A stretch of DNA of 64,000 nt, from the NCBI RefSeq assembly GCF_013408525.1, contig NZ_JACBZM010000001.1:3162001-3226000 (forward strand), read 5' to 3'. Position 1 is the first letter of the stretch. Each line of letters begins with the position of its first letter. The notes below the pieces were generated by a model. That model had not been told where the DNA came from, ran no database searches, and saw nothing but the letters and a program-made list of their open reading frames with translations. This document shows positions 51,081-60,200 of this stretch, in pieces. This DNA is from Nocardioides aromaticivorans. GTDB taxonomy: Bacteria; Actinomycetota; Actinomycetes; Propionibacteriales; Nocardioidaceae. The position numbers and the translations under genes are program-made.

Positions 51081-51284
51081 TCAGTTGATGTCGTCGTTCT
51101 CGCCGTCGAGGCCGTCGAGCGCGTCCTTCGCCTTGTCGACGCCGAGGTCGATCTTGTCGTCGAACTTGCCGCCGGTCTTGTCGGAGGCGAAGTCGGCGGC
51201 CTTGTCGAGGCCGTCGCCGATCTTGTCGCCCTGGCTGTCGACCGCGTCGCTCAGCTTGTCCTTGGCGTCGTCCAGAAAGCCCAC
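51081..51284 (-). CDS. MT0933-type antitoxin-like small protein
   Basis: This 67-aa protein is built of amphipathic helices with repeated D-K-x-x-D-x patterns: FLDDAKDKLSDAVD, KIGDGLDKAADFASDKTGGKFDDKID and LGVDKAKDALDGLDG. This is the MT0933/CsbD-like pattern, named an antitoxin in mycobacteria. No toxin gene is adjacent, so it is probably a stress-related helical protein. The GTG at 51284 follows a GGGGG site. It is divergent from miaA. Confidence 0.75.
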   Translation of the reverse strand: MGFLDDAKDKLSDAVDSQGDKIGDGLDKAADFASDKTGGKFDDKIDLGVDKAKDALDGLDGENDDIN

Positions 51285-51354
51285 GAGAAACCCCCAAAGG
51301 TTGATGGTCGCGACCCGCTCCGAGTCGTCGGCCCCACCTTGCCACACTGTCTCC

Positions 51355-52290
51355 ATGCCGCACCGTCCCTCCACGTCCGCGAACCCGATCGTCGCGATCG
51401 TCGGACCCACCGCCAGCGGCAAGACGTCCCTGTCCCTCGACCTCGCCGAGGCGCTCGGGGGAGAGGTCGTCAACACCGACTCGATGCAGGTCTACCGCGG
51501 CATGGACATCGGTACGGCGAAGCTGCCGCCCGCCGAGCGCCGCGGCATCCCGCACCACCTGCTCGACACCCTCGACGTCCGGGAGCCGGCCACCGTCGCG
51601 CAGTTCCAGGCCTGGGCGCGCGCGGCCATCGCCGAGATCCGTGGCCGTGGCGCGACGCCGGTGCTGGTCGGCGGATCCGCCCTCTACACGCGGGCGATCC
51701 TCGACCGCTTCGAGTTCCCCGGCACCGACGGGGACGTCCGCGCCCGCTACGAGGCCGAGCTGGAGGAGGTCGGCCCCGAGGGCCTGCACGCCCGGCTCCG
51801 GGCGCTCGACCCCGCCGCCGCCGAGCGGATCGAGCCCGAGAACGGCCGCCGCATCGTCCGCGCCCTCGAGGTGATCGAGCTGAGTGGGGAGCCCTTCAGC
51901 GCCCGCCTCCCCGTCCAGGAGTACGACGACCCGGCGACCGTGCAGATCGGAGTCGAGATCGAGCGCGACGTGCTCGAGGAGCGGATTCGCGAGCGGGTCC
52001 GGACCATGTTCGACGCCGGCCTGCTCGACGAGACCGAGCGGCTGCTCGCCAACGGGCTCGCCGAGGGACGCACGGCCTCCCGTGCCATCGGCTACCCCCA
52101 GGCGGTCGCCGTGCTGGCGGGGGAGATGGACGTCGCCGAGGCGCAGGAGCGCACCGTCATCGCCACCCGCAGGTTCGCCCGACGCCAGATGGCCTGGTGG
52201 AAGAACGATCCCCGCATCACCTGGGTGCGCTACGACGACCCGGACCGGGTGGCGAAGGCGCTGGCCGTCGTACGGGATCGCCCTGTCTGA
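51355..52290 (+). CDS. miaA: tRNA dimethylallyltransferase MiaA
   Basis: This 311-aa enzyme adds a dimethylallyl group to A37 of tRNAs. It has the P-loop IVGPTASGKTSLSLDLAE, the NTDSMQVYRGMDIGTAK motif, LLDTLDVREPATVAQFQ, GGSALYTRAI and RRFARRQMAWWKNDPRITW near the C-terminus. It begins with ATG at 51355; a CACACT hexamer lies 6 nt before it, so the mRNA may be leaderless. It uses the dimethylallyl diphosphate made in the pathway that contains IspE. Confidence 0.96.
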   Translation: MPHRPSTSANPIVAIVGPTASGKTSLSLDLAEALGGEVVNTDSMQVYRGMDIGTAKLPPAERRGIPHHLLDTLDVREPATVAQFQAWARAAIAEIRGRGATPVLVGGSALYTRAILDRFEFPGTDGDVRARYEAELEEVGPEGLHARLRALDPAAAERIEPENGRRIVRALEVIELSGEPFSARLPVQEYDDPATVQIGVEIERDVLEERIRERVRTMFDAGLLDETERLLANGLAEGRTASRAIGYPQAVAVLAGEMDVAEAQERTVIATRRFARRQMAWWKNDPRITWVRYDDPDRVAKALAVVRDRPV

Positions 52291-52374
52291 GCGCCGGGAG
52301 CGCACGACCGATCCACGGTTCGCGCCCTCGCGGGGCCGGGCGTGGCTCTCGTGCCCGAGCGGTGGATCGCTCGT

Positions 52375-52398
52375 GTCGCTGCGCGACCTCCTCGACCA
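52375..52398. repeat. Dispersed palindromic repeat, partial copy E
   Basis: GTCGCTGCGCGACCTCCTCG continues to ACCA and matches 24 bases of the 36-bp element; the other end is changed. It lies between the convergent ends of miaA and the desaturase-like gene. Confidence 0.7.
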
Positions 52399-52403
52399 CC
52401 GGG

Positions 52404-53828
52404 TCAGAGGCGCTTCAACGCCGCCTCCGCCGCGTTGAACCCACCCATCCCGTGCACGCCGCCGCCGGGCGGGGTCGCGGACGAGCACAGGTATACGCCG
52501 TCGACGCCGAGGGCGTAGGGGTCCAGCGCGACCCGTGGCCGGAAGGTGATCTGGCGGGCGGTGTTGGCGCCGGCGGAGATGTCGCCGCCGACGTAGTTGG
52601 CGTTGTAGGCCTCGAGGTCGGCGGGGCCGCGGACGGCGGTGGCGACGATCCGGTCGCGGAAGCCGGGCGCGAACCGCTCGACCTGGTCGATGATCGCCTC
52701 GGTCGCGTCGCCGTCGTAGCCGTGGGGGACGTGCGCGTAGGCGTAGATCGGGTTGATGCCGCCGGCCGAGCGCGACGGGTCGATGAGGTACTGCTGGCCG
52801 AAGAGCACGAACGGCTGGTCGGGCATCCGCCCCCGGACGGTCTCCCGTTCGATGGCGGCGATCTGCTCCGCCGTACCGCCGAGGTGGAGGGTGCCCGCCC
52901 TCCGGCACGCCTCGTTGGTCCACGGCACGTCGCCCTCGATGGCGAGGTCGACCTTGAAGGCGGCGGGTCCGTAGGAGTAGCGGGTCAGCGCGCGACGTAC
53001 CCGCGGCGGCAGGCGGTCGCCGAGGATGTCGAGGGCGCCGGCCGGCGCCGTGTCCAGCAGTACGACGTCCGGTCGGCCGCCGGCGAGCTCGGAGACCTGC
53101 GCCAGCGACTCGACGCGGACTCCGGTGACGACCTTCCCGCCGAGCGCGGCGAGCTCGGCCAGCAGGGCCCGGGTGATCGCCTCGGTGCCGCCCTCGGCGA
53201 CCGGCCAGCCGACGGCGTGGGCACTGCCGGCGAGCATCAGCCCGACCGAGGCGCTGAGCACCCCGTCGAGTCGGCCGAACTTGTGGGCGGCGACGCCCGT
53301 GAACAGCGCGCGGGCGGGGTCGTCGCGGAACCGGCGGGCCAGCACGGTGGCGGGGAGGGCGGCCTTCATGCCGAACCGGCCGAGGGTCACCGGGTGCCCG
53401 GGCAGGTGCACGACCGGGCGCAGCACCTCGTCCATGAGGTCGTCGAAGTTGCGCACGATCGGGGCGAACATCCGTCGCCAGCGCTCGCCGTCGACGCCGA
53501 GGGATGCCACCGACGCCGACATGTCGCGGGCCGCGACGCCCGCGCGGCCGTCGTCGAGCGGGTGGGCGAGGTCGACCTCCGGCCACAGCCAGCGCAGGCC
53601 GTGCCGCTCCAACCCGAGGGAGCGGAAGAAGGGGGAGGCGACGCCGGTCGGGTGGAAGGCGGCGCAGTCGTCGTGCAGCACACCGGGGAGGGTCAGCTCA
53701 CTGGTGCGGGTGCCGCCGCCGGGGCGCTCGTGCGCCTCGACGACGGTCACCGGGAGGCCGGCCTGGGCGAGGCGGATGGCGCCCGCGAGCCCGTTGGGCC
53801 CGCTGCCCACGACGACTGCACTGCTCAA
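52404..53828 (-). CDS. Phytoene-desaturase/carotenoid-isomerase-like FAD oxidoreductase
   Basis: This protein of about 474 aa has the FAD-binding motif SAVVVGSGPNGLAGAIRLAQAGLPVTVVE and the PGGGTRTSELTLPGVLHDDCAAFHP segment. VAEGGTEAITRALLAELAALGGKV and the C-terminal CSSATPPGGGVHGMGGFNAAEAAL follow, as in the CrtI/CrtISO-like group. The TTG at 53828 overlaps the DUF3556 stop (TTGA), so the genes are coupled. No other carotenoid genes are near, so the substrate may be a lipid rather than phytoene. Confidence 0.85.
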   Translation of the reverse strand: MSSAVVVGSGPNGLAGAIRLAQAGLPVTVVEAHERPGGGTRTSELTLPGVLHDDCAAFHPTGVASPFFRSLGLERHGLRWLWPEVDLAHPLDDGRAGVAARDMSASVASLGVDGERWRRMFAPIVRNFDDLMDEVLRPVVHLPGHPVTLGRFGMKAALPATVLARRFRDDPARALFTGVAAHKFGRLDGVLSASVGLMLAGSAHAVGWPVAEGGTEAITRALLAELAALGGKVVTGVRVESLAQVSELAGGRPDVVLLDTAPAGALDILGDRLPPRVRRALTRYSYGPAAFKVDLAIEGDVPWTNEACRRAGTLHLGGTAEQIAAIERETVRGRMPDQPFVLFGQQYLIDPSRSAGGINPIYAYAHVPHGYDGDATEAIIDQVERFAPGFRDRIVATAVRGPADLEAYNANYVGGDISAGANTARQITFRPRVALDPYALGVDGVYLCSSATPPGGGVHGMGGFNAAEAALKRL

Positions 53829-55696
53829 GCGACGGGGTCCTTCCCGCTGGTCGGCTGGGTCAGGGTTCCCTTGCGACGGTACCCGGCGGCGGTCCACGAG
53901 ACCTGCACGGGGACCGGGCCGTTGGGCAGCCACGGCTGCTCCTTCACGCAGTCGCGGACGTCCCAGCTGCCCCGCTCGACGACGCCGAGGGCGGCATCGA
54001 TGACCCGGTACTCCTGCGGCCGCGACGTGCGCCACGGCGTCGCCTGCGACTCGCAGTAGACGACGACGAGGTCGCCGGGCTCGAGGCCGAGCCGCTTCTG
54101 CACCGCGGCGACCAGGCGCTCGTCGTGGAGGTGCCCGTCGCCGAAGTTCCAGCCGACGAGGATGTTGCACATGAACTCGCCCTCGCGCACGTCGCGGGTC
54201 TCGAGGTCGTCGAGGTGCTCCATCAGCACCGACAGCACGCCCCGGCCCTGGCTGTGCATCGCGCGCCACGCGACCGCCTTCTGCACGGTCATCTCGGCCT
54301 CGTCGGCGGTGTAGGGCATCGGCGCCATCCGCTGCAGCTGGTCGTTCTGCGTCTCGACCAGCAGCAGCTCGTTGAGCCGCTGCTCCACCCCGGGCTTCAT
54401 CGCCCAGACCGCAGAGGCCCAGTTGCCGGCGTACTGGCGCATCGACGGGAGGAAGGAGACCAGGTCGGGACGCAGGTTGCCGAGCACCGGCCCGAACAGC
54501 AGCAGCGCGAAGATCGGCAGGAGCAGCCAGGGCTTCGAGAACTCCCAGATGTTGTACGTCGACGCGTCGAACCCCGCTCCCAGGTCGGTGCCGCCCCACA
54601 GCACGAGGGCGATGTAGCCGAAGTAGACGTTCCACTCGAGCGGCACGGCCAGCGGGAAGGTCGAGGTGATGAAGATGTGGAAGACGAGCATCGCCACCGC
54701 CCCCAGCATCGCGACGGTGTCGTTCGCGGTCGTCAGCAGGAGGATCGGGATGATGATCTCGACGGTCGTGCCGCCGACGTGGGCCATGAACCAGGCCAGT
54801 CTCGAGGGCCGGATGTCGTCGGGTGCGTTGCGGTAGTGCAGCCTCTTGACGATGTTCAGCTGGCCGGGGGAGTTGGACACCATCGGCGGGACCACGTTGA
54901 TGAAGTGCTCGCCGATCTTGGAGACGCCCGCGCCGATCCACACGATGCAGATGATGATCTTGAACGCGACCACGAGGTCGACGAAGTCGCCGGCGGACGC
55001 CCCGTCGCGCAGGGCGACGGCGCCGAGGGTGGCGGAGAACAGCATGATCGGCAGGTACTGCTCGGAGCGGGCGGCCAGGAAGATCACCTTGTCGCGCAGG
55101 CCCATCAGCGGCATCAGCACGAGGATCGGGACGAAGGCGAGCGGCGGCACCAGCTCCTGCGGGCCGGTCCCGGCAGGCAGCGCGGTGACCGGGTCGGCGT
55201 GCGTGACGAGGGGTACGACGAGCGCGGCCAGCACGCCGACGTACAGGACCACGTCGAGGACGGTCCGCTCGTCGCCGCCGGTTCCCGGCACGTGCTTGCC
55301 CCACGGCGCCATCCGGATCGTGCCCGGCCGCAGCCAGTAGCGGATGTTGCCCAGCATCGGCACGAAGTGGCCGCACAGCGGCCCGAACGCGCCGCCCAGG
55401 CCGACCACCTCGAGGAGCATCAGCCACACGGCGAGCTTCTGGTAGACGACGACGTTGTCGAACCACGTGCCCGGGTCGGTGAAGTGGACGTGGTCGGTGG
55501 TCCACCCGGTGATGGCCAGGCCGACCGCGAAGTAGAGGCCGAGCATCTTGAGGATGTAGACGACGTGCAGCATCCGCGGGGTGTTGAAGCCCTCAGTCAC
55601 CCAGTTGGTGGTGAGGACGTGCAGGCGCTCACGGAACGGCAGCGCGAGGAAGTCGGCGGGCGCCATCGGCTCCGGCGCGGGCTTGAGGAAACCCAT
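53825..55696 (-). CDS. DUF3556 family membrane protein
   Basis: This 623-aa protein has about 9-10 membrane helices in residues 45-440 and a soluble C-terminal part (about 450-623). MGFLKPAPEPMAPADFLALPFRERL opens it, and NRHLRTYNIWEFSKPW-like motifs (here STYNIWEFSKPWLL) and WNFGDGHLHDERL are conserved in the DUF3556 family of mycobacteria and relatives. Function is unknown. It lies between an acyl-CoA ligase and a desaturase-like gene with 1-nt and 4-nt spacings, so a role in lipid modification or transport is likely. Confidence 0.85.
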   Translation of the reverse strand: MGFLKPAPEPMAPADFLALPFRERLHVLTTNWVTEGFNTPRMLHVVYILKMLGLYFAVGLAITGWTTDHVHFTDPGTWFDNVVVYQKLAVWLMLLEVVGLGGAFGPLCGHFVPMLGNIRYWLRPGTIRMAPWGKHVPGTGGDERTVLDVVLYVGVLAALVVPLVTHADPVTALPAGTGPQELVPPLAFVPILVLMPLMGLRDKVIFLAARSEQYLPIMLFSATLGAVALRDGASAGDFVDLVVAFKIIICIVWIGAGVSKIGEHFINVVPPMVSNSPGQLNIVKRLHYRNAPDDIRPSRLAWFMAHVGGTTVEIIIPILLLTTANDTVAMLGAVAMLVFHIFITSTFPLAVPLEWNVYFGYIALVLWGGTDLGAGFDASTYNIWEFSKPWLLLPIFALLLFGPVLGNLRPDLVSFLPSMRQYAGNWASAVWAMKPGVEQRLNELLLVETQNDQLQRMAPMPYTADEAEMTVQKAVAWRAMHSQGRGVLSVLMEHLDDLETRDVREGEFMCNILVGWNFGDGHLHDERLVAAVQKRLGLEPGDLVVVYCESQATPWRTSRPQEYRVIDAALGVVERGSWDVRDCVKEQPWLPNGPVPVQVSWTAAGYRRKGTLTQPTSGKDPVA

Positions 55697-55697
55697 G

Positions 55698-57155
55698 TCA
55701 CTCTCCTGCCAGTCGTGCCCGCAGCGCGGGCTTGTCGATCTTGCCGACGGGGTTCTTCGGGAGTACGTCGAGCACGTGCACCGCGACCGGGACCTTCACC
55801 TTGGTCAGCTCCTCCCGGCAGCGGGCCAGCAGGGCGTCCACGTCGATGCCGCCGCCGGGCTGGGGCGACACGAAGGCGACCACCACCTCGCCGTACACGG
55901 GATCGGGGGCGCCGACGACGGCCGCCTCGAGGACGGAGGGGTCGCCGTGCAGGACGTTCTCGATCTCCTTGGGATAGATGTTCTCGCCGCCGCGGATGAT
56001 CATGTCCTTGATCCGGTCCACGATCCGCAGGTAGCCGTCGGCGTCGAGGATCCCGACGTCGCCGGTGTGCAGCCAGCCGTCGCCGAGCGTCTCGGCGGTC
56101 GCCTCGGGCCGGTTGAGGTAGCCGCGCATCACGTTGCCGCCCTTGATCACGACCTCGCCCCGCTCGCCGGTCGGTGCCATCGTCCCGTCGGGCGCCATGA
56201 TCGCGACGATCTGGCCGGGCAGCGCCGGGCCGACGGTGCCGGGCTTGCGCACGCCGCCGACCGGGTTGCAGGTCGACGCGCAGGTGCCCTCGGAGAGCCC
56301 GTAACCCTCGACGAGCGGGAACCCGAACCTCTTCTCCACCGCCGCGAACAGCTCCGGGGGCGCGGGCGCCGCGCCGCAGACGGCGAAGCGGACCGAGCTC
56401 ACGTCCGCGCGCACCTCCTCGGGCAGGGCGACCAGGTGGGAGTAGATCGTGGGCACGGCCGAGAAGTAGGTCGGCCGCAGCCGCTCGATCGCCTGCAGGA
56501 ACTCGACCGGGTGGAAGCGCTGCAGCACCGACAGCTGCCCGCCGACCGACATCGGCGTCAGCCAGCTGACGCAGATCGCGTTGACGTGGAAGAGCGGCAG
56601 CACCAGCAGGCAGTGGTCGTCACCGGTGACGGCGATCGCCTCGCCCATGCTCGCGATCATCGCCTCGATGTTGGCGTGGTCGAGCATCACGCCCTTGGGG
56701 CGGCCGGTCGAGCCGCTGGTGTAGACGAGCAGGGCGAGGTCGTTGGGGGCCGTCGTGGCCGGCGGCAGCGTGCCCGCCGGGGCGGTGGCGAGGTCGTCGA
56801 CGCCGAGCACCGTCGCGCCGCCGTGCACGGTTGTGGGATCGGTGGTGACCACGACCACGGCACCGGAGTCGCCGATCTGGTGGCCGGCCTCGGTCGCCGT
56901 GAAGGTCGGGTTGATCGGAGTCGCCGCCGCGCCCAGCCGCCAGGCGGCCATGATCGCGACGAGCAGCTCGACCCGGTTGGGGAGCATCACGGCGACGACG
57001 GAGCCCGCCGTGACGCCGCGCGCCGCGAGCTGTTCGGCGACGGCCTCGACCCGCTCGCCGAACGTCCGGTAGGTCAGGTCCAGCCGGTCGTCGCGCACGC
57101 ACGGCAGGTCGTCGTACGACGTGGGGCGGTGCCAGGGGAGGTGGTCGAAGGTCAT
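55698..57155 (-). CDS. AMP-forming acyl-CoA ligase family protein
   Basis: This 485-aa adenylating enzyme has the P-loop LLVYTSGSTGRPKGVMLDH, PLFHVNA, EGYGLSEGT, DGWLHTGDVG and RIKDMIIRGGENIYPKEIE, ending in the catalytic Lys motif KNPVGKIDKPALR. It activates a carboxylic acid, probably a fatty acid, to acyl-CoA. It is the first gene of the operon with DUF3556 and desaturase-like genes and is divergent from a PucR-type regulator across 204 bp. Confidence 0.93.
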   Translation of the reverse strand: MTFDHLPWHRPTSYDDLPCVRDDRLDLTYRTFGERVEAVAEQLAARGVTAGSVVAVMLPNRVELLVAIMAAWRLGAAATPINPTFTATEAGHQIGDSGAVVVVTTDPTTVHGGATVLGVDDLATAPAGTLPPATTAPNDLALLVYTSGSTGRPKGVMLDHANIEAMIASMGEAIAVTGDDHCLLVLPLFHVNAICVSWLTPMSVGGQLSVLQRFHPVEFLQAIERLRPTYFSAVPTIYSHLVALPEEVRADVSSVRFAVCGAAPAPPELFAAVEKRFGFPLVEGYGLSEGTCASTCNPVGGVRKPGTVGPALPGQIVAIMAPDGTMAPTGERGEVVIKGGNVMRGYLNRPEATAETLGDGWLHTGDVGILDADGYLRIVDRIKDMIIRGGENIYPKEIENVLHGDPSVLEAAVVGAPDPVYGEVVVAFVSPQPGGGIDVDALLARCREELTKVKVPVAVHVLDVLPKNPVGKIDKPALRARLAGE

Positions 57156-57301
57156 CGGGGGCTCCTGCGGGACTCGGGTGGTGACGCTCCGACGCTAGGA
57201 CTGCGGCCTCCCGAGGTTCTTGGTCCCGGAGCACGAACTCGACGGGCGGATTCGGAGCTGCGGGGCCAAGACCGGCCGACGGGCCAGTCTGGCACCATGG
57301 C

Positions 57302-57315
57302 GTGACGGCCGTCAC
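57302..57315. promoter_or_regulatory. Operator-like palindrome between acyl-CoA ligase and PucR genes
   Basis: GTGACGG-CCGTCAC is a perfect 14-bp dyad, 45 nt upstream of the pucR start and 147 nt from the ligase start. It may be the PucR binding site. Nothing else was recognised in this 204-base divergent region. Confidence 0.5.
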
Positions 57316-57359
57316 CCCTTGGTGCCGCGGCCCAAAGCCGGACCGAGGGGGTGGTCGCC

Positions 57360-58616
57360 GTGACCGATGCCGAGAGCGAGCTGCAGGGCATCGCGGCGCT
57401 CATCGCGGAGCGCGCGGCCGAGCTGACGTCGTACCTCGTGGTCGAGTTCGGCAAGCGCATCCCCGAGCTCCCGACCGACCCGTCGCTGGTCGACCTCCTC
57501 AACGGCAGCGCGAGCTCCAACCTCGAGACCCTGGCCCACCTGCTGCGCGGGCACGTGCCGATCGACGAGATCCAGGCGCCGGCCGCCGCCGTCGAGTACG
57601 CGCGCCGGCTCGCCCAGCGCGGCACCCCGCCCAGCGCGCTGCTGCGCGCCTACCGGCTCGGCCAGCAGCTGATCCTGCGCTGGGCCAGCGAGGAGATCGC
57701 CCGCCGGGTCGGCGATCCGGCCCTCGCGCTGCAGACCAGCAACCTGCTGACCGACACGTCCTTCCAGTACGTCGACGCGGTGTCCGAGGACGTGATGGGC
57801 GCCTACCTGACCGAGCGCGAGCGGTGGCTGGCCAACCGGAGCGCGGTCCAGCGCGAGACCGTCGAGGCGCTGCTGCGCGGCGACCGGATGGACGTCGGCG
57901 CCACCGAGGCGGCCCTCGGCTACCGGCTGCGCCAGCACCACCTCGGCCTCGTGCTCTGGTCCGCCGGCGCCGACAACGGGCTCGCCGACTCCGAGCGGCT
58001 GTTGGCCCGGCTCGCCCAGCGGGTCGGCTCCGGGCACCCGCTCTTCGTGCCGCGCGACCGCGACACCGCGTGGGCGTGGCTGCCGATCGGTCGCACGGCC
58101 GACGTGGACCTCGACGCGGTGGCGGACGTGCTGGCGGCCGACGGCGGCGGCATCCGGGTCGCCCTCGGCGTACCGGATGCCGGGGAGCAGGGCTTCCGGG
58201 CCAGCCACCTCGGCGCGGCGGCGGCGCACGACGTCGCCCAGCTCGGTCAGTACGACGCCGACGTGATCTCCTACGCCGACCCGACGGTCCGCGCGGCGGC
58301 CCTGCTGGTGCGCGATATGGACTCGACCCGGCGGATGGTGGCGCGCACGCTCGGCGAGCTCGCCACCGACTCCGAGGGCGCCGCCCGGATGCGCGAGACG
58401 CTGCTCGCCTTCCTCGAGGACCGGGAGAGCTTCGTCGCCACCGCCGCCCGGCTGCACCTGCACAAGAACACCGTGAAGTACCGCGTCGACCGCGCGGTCG
58501 AGGCCCGCGGCAAGCCGCTCGGGGAGGAGCGGCTCGACCTCGAGCTCGCGCTCATCGCCTGCCGGTGGCTGGGGCCGGAGGTGCTGCGCAAGAACGGTCA
58601 AGCGGCGCCGCACTGA
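57360..58616 (+). CDS. PucR/CdaR-family transcriptional regulator
   Basis: This 418-aa protein has a RsbRD-like N-terminal domain (about residues 1-165), a GGDEF-like middle (about 170-300) and a C-terminal PucR-type HTH. The HTH reads LLAFLEDRESFVATAARLHLHKNTVKYRVDRA, with the HxNTVxYR motif. The GTG at 57360 is preferred because GAGGGGG lies 9 nt upstream; the GTG at 57351 has no room for a site. It is divergent from the acyl-CoA ligase operon, which it probably activates. Confidence 0.92.
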   Translation: MTDAESELQGIAALIAERAAELTSYLVVEFGKRIPELPTDPSLVDLLNGSASSNLETLAHLLRGHVPIDEIQAPAAAVEYARRLAQRGTPPSALLRAYRLGQQLILRWASEEIARRVGDPALALQTSNLLTDTSFQYVDAVSEDVMGAYLTERERWLANRSAVQRETVEALLRGDRMDVGATEAALGYRLRQHHLGLVLWSAGADNGLADSERLLARLAQRVGSGHPLFVPRDRDTAWAWLPIGRTADVDLDAVADVLAADGGGIRVALGVPDAGEQGFRASHLGAAAAHDVAQLGQYDADVISYADPTVRAAALLVRDMDSTRRMVARTLGELATDSEGAARMRETLLAFLEDRESFVATAARLHLHKNTVKYRVDRAVEARGKPLGEERLDLELALIACRWLGPEVLRKNGQAAPH

Positions 58617-58634
58617 ACGGTCCAGACTCGTCCC

Positions 58635-59579
58635 ATGAGCACACCGACCGGCCGCGACCGCCTCCGCGAGCTGCTCGACGCCGTGCTCGACGAGGACAAC
58701 CGGACGCTCGACGCGATGGCCCAGGGGGCGTACGCGTCGCCGTACCACTTCAGCCGGAGGCTCTCCCGCGACGCCGGCGAGGCGCCGGTGGCGATGCGGC
58801 GCCGGGTGATGCTCGAACGGGCGGCGTGGCGGATCCGGAAGGGGTCGAGCGTCACGGACGCCGCGTGGGAGGCGGGCTACGAGTCCCTCGAGGGCTTCAG
58901 CCGCGCCTTCTCCCGCGCCTACGGGCACGCGCCGAGCGACGTCGGCGAGACCGGCAGCGTCTGGCTGCCCGCCGCCAACGGCATCCACTTCCACCCGCCC
59001 ACGAGCCTGTGGGTCCACAGCACGGAGCAGGCCATGAACCCGGTGACCGACCAGCAGGTCCGCCACGACCTCGACGACACCCGCGCGCTGGTCGAGCACG
59101 CCAAGGGCCTCAGCCCGGAGGAGTGGCGGGAGGTCCGCGCCCCGGGCCACCAGGTCGCGTCGTGGGAGGGGCCGGAGGAGTCGATCGCGGCCGTGCTGGA
59201 GCGCACGGTCTTCGCGAAGGAGGTCTGGCTCGCGGCGGTCGAGGGCACCGAGTTCCCCGCGGTCGACCGTGACCCGAACCCGGCGACGCTGCTGGCGCGG
59301 CACGACGCCGTCGCCGGCCGCTGGCTCGCCGCCGTCCGTGACATCGACCGGCGCGGCGGCTGGGACGACCTGATCATCGACGCCCTCTGCGAGCCGCCCG
59401 AGTCCTTCGTGCTGAGCAGCATCGTGACCCACGTGCTGACCTACAGCGCCTACCGGCGGCTGCTCGTGCGCGGCTGGCTGCACCGTGCCGGCGTCGACCT
59501 CGACCTCGACGACGGAGACCCCATCAACTGGCTGCGCCACGAGGCCGGCGAGCAACCCGAGACCGGAGGAGACCGGTGA
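58635..59579 (+). CDS. AraC-type HTH fused to a DinB-like domain
   Basis: This 314-aa protein joins an AraC-type double HTH (about residues 1-105: YASPYHFSRRLSRDAGEAPVAMRRR and GYESLEGFSRAFSRAYGHAPS) to a DinB_2-like four-helix domain (about 135-300) with SIAAVLERTVFAKEVWLAA and SSIVTHVLTYSAYRR. The His residues needed for a DinB metal site are partly present. The gene overlaps the reductase-like gene downstream by 4 nt, so it may regulate or act with it. Its effector is unknown. Confidence 0.88.
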   Translation: MSTPTGRDRLRELLDAVLDEDNRTLDAMAQGAYASPYHFSRRLSRDAGEAPVAMRRRVMLERAAWRIRKGSSVTDAAWEAGYESLEGFSRAFSRAYGHAPSDVGETGSVWLPAANGIHFHPPTSLWVHSTEQAMNPVTDQQVRHDLDDTRALVEHAKGLSPEEWREVRAPGHQVASWEGPEESIAAVLERTVFAKEVWLAAVEGTEFPAVDRDPNPATLLARHDAVAGRWLAAVRDIDRRGGWDDLIIDALCEPPESFVLSSIVTHVLTYSAYRRLLVRGWLHRAGVDLDLDDGDPINWLRHEAGEQPETGGDR

Positions 59580-60139
59580 CCCGCACGACGTACTACACCG
59601 CCACCACGCTGGACGGCTTCATCGCCGACCCCGACGACTCGCTCGCGTGGCTGCTGCGCCAGCCGCAGGACGAGGGCGGCGGACCGCAGTCCTACGACGA
59701 CTTCATCAAGCGGATCGGCGCACTGGTGATGGGCTCGACGACCTACGAGTGGGTGCTCGCGCACCTCGAGAGGACGGGGGAGGATTGGTTCTACTCCCAG
59801 CCGTCGTGGGTGATGACCACCCGCGACCTGCCCGTCCCCGAGGGCGCCGACGTGCGCTTCGCGTCCGGCCCCGTGACCGACGTGTACGACGCCCTGCGCG
59901 ACGCGGCCGGCGACCTCGACATCTGGGTGGTCGGCGGCGGCGACCTCGCCGGGCAGTTCGCCGACGCGGGGCTCCTCGACGACGTCATCGTGTCGGTCGC
60001 ACCGGTCACGCTCGGCGCCGGCCGGCCGCTCCTGCCCCGGCGGCTGGAGCTCCGGCTCGTCGAGACCGCTCCCAACGGCGCGTTCGTCACGGCCCGCTAC
60101 GAGGTCGACGGCCCGCTGCTGGAGGACCGCGCGGGCTGA
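59576..60139 (+). CDS. RibD C-terminal/dihydrofolate-reductase-like protein
   Basis: This 187-aa protein has the RibD_C pattern: YYTATTLDGFIADPDDSLAWL, ALVMGSTTYEWVLAH, WVMTTRDLP and IWVVGGGDLAGQFADAGLLDDVIVSVAPVTLGAGRPLL. It should bind NADPH and reduce an unknown substrate. Proteins of this group are often next to AraC-DinB fusions. The GTG start overlaps the stop of the upstream gene in a GTGA junction. Confidence 0.9.
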   Translation: MTRTTYYTATTLDGFIADPDDSLAWLLRQPQDEGGGPQSYDDFIKRIGALVMGSTTYEWVLAHLERTGEDWFYSQPSWVMTTRDLPVPEGADVRFASGPVTDVYDALRDAAGDLDIWVVGGGDLAGQFADAGLLDDVIVSVAPVTLGAGRPLLPRRLELRLVETAPNGAFVTARYEVDGPLLEDRAG

Positions 60140-60200
60140 GGGCGGGCTTGACAGCCCGGGCATGGTGGAGGGAGTCGGACCACTGTCTCGGGAGGACACC

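Noticed and set aside
51081..51284. Toxin-antitoxin system
   Set aside because: The small protein has an antitoxin-family name, but neither neighbour (NUDIX, miaA) is a toxin.
60148..60153. TTGACA -35 element upstream of ggt
   Set aside because: The hexamer is perfect but no TANNNT -10 lies at 16-18 nt spacing.
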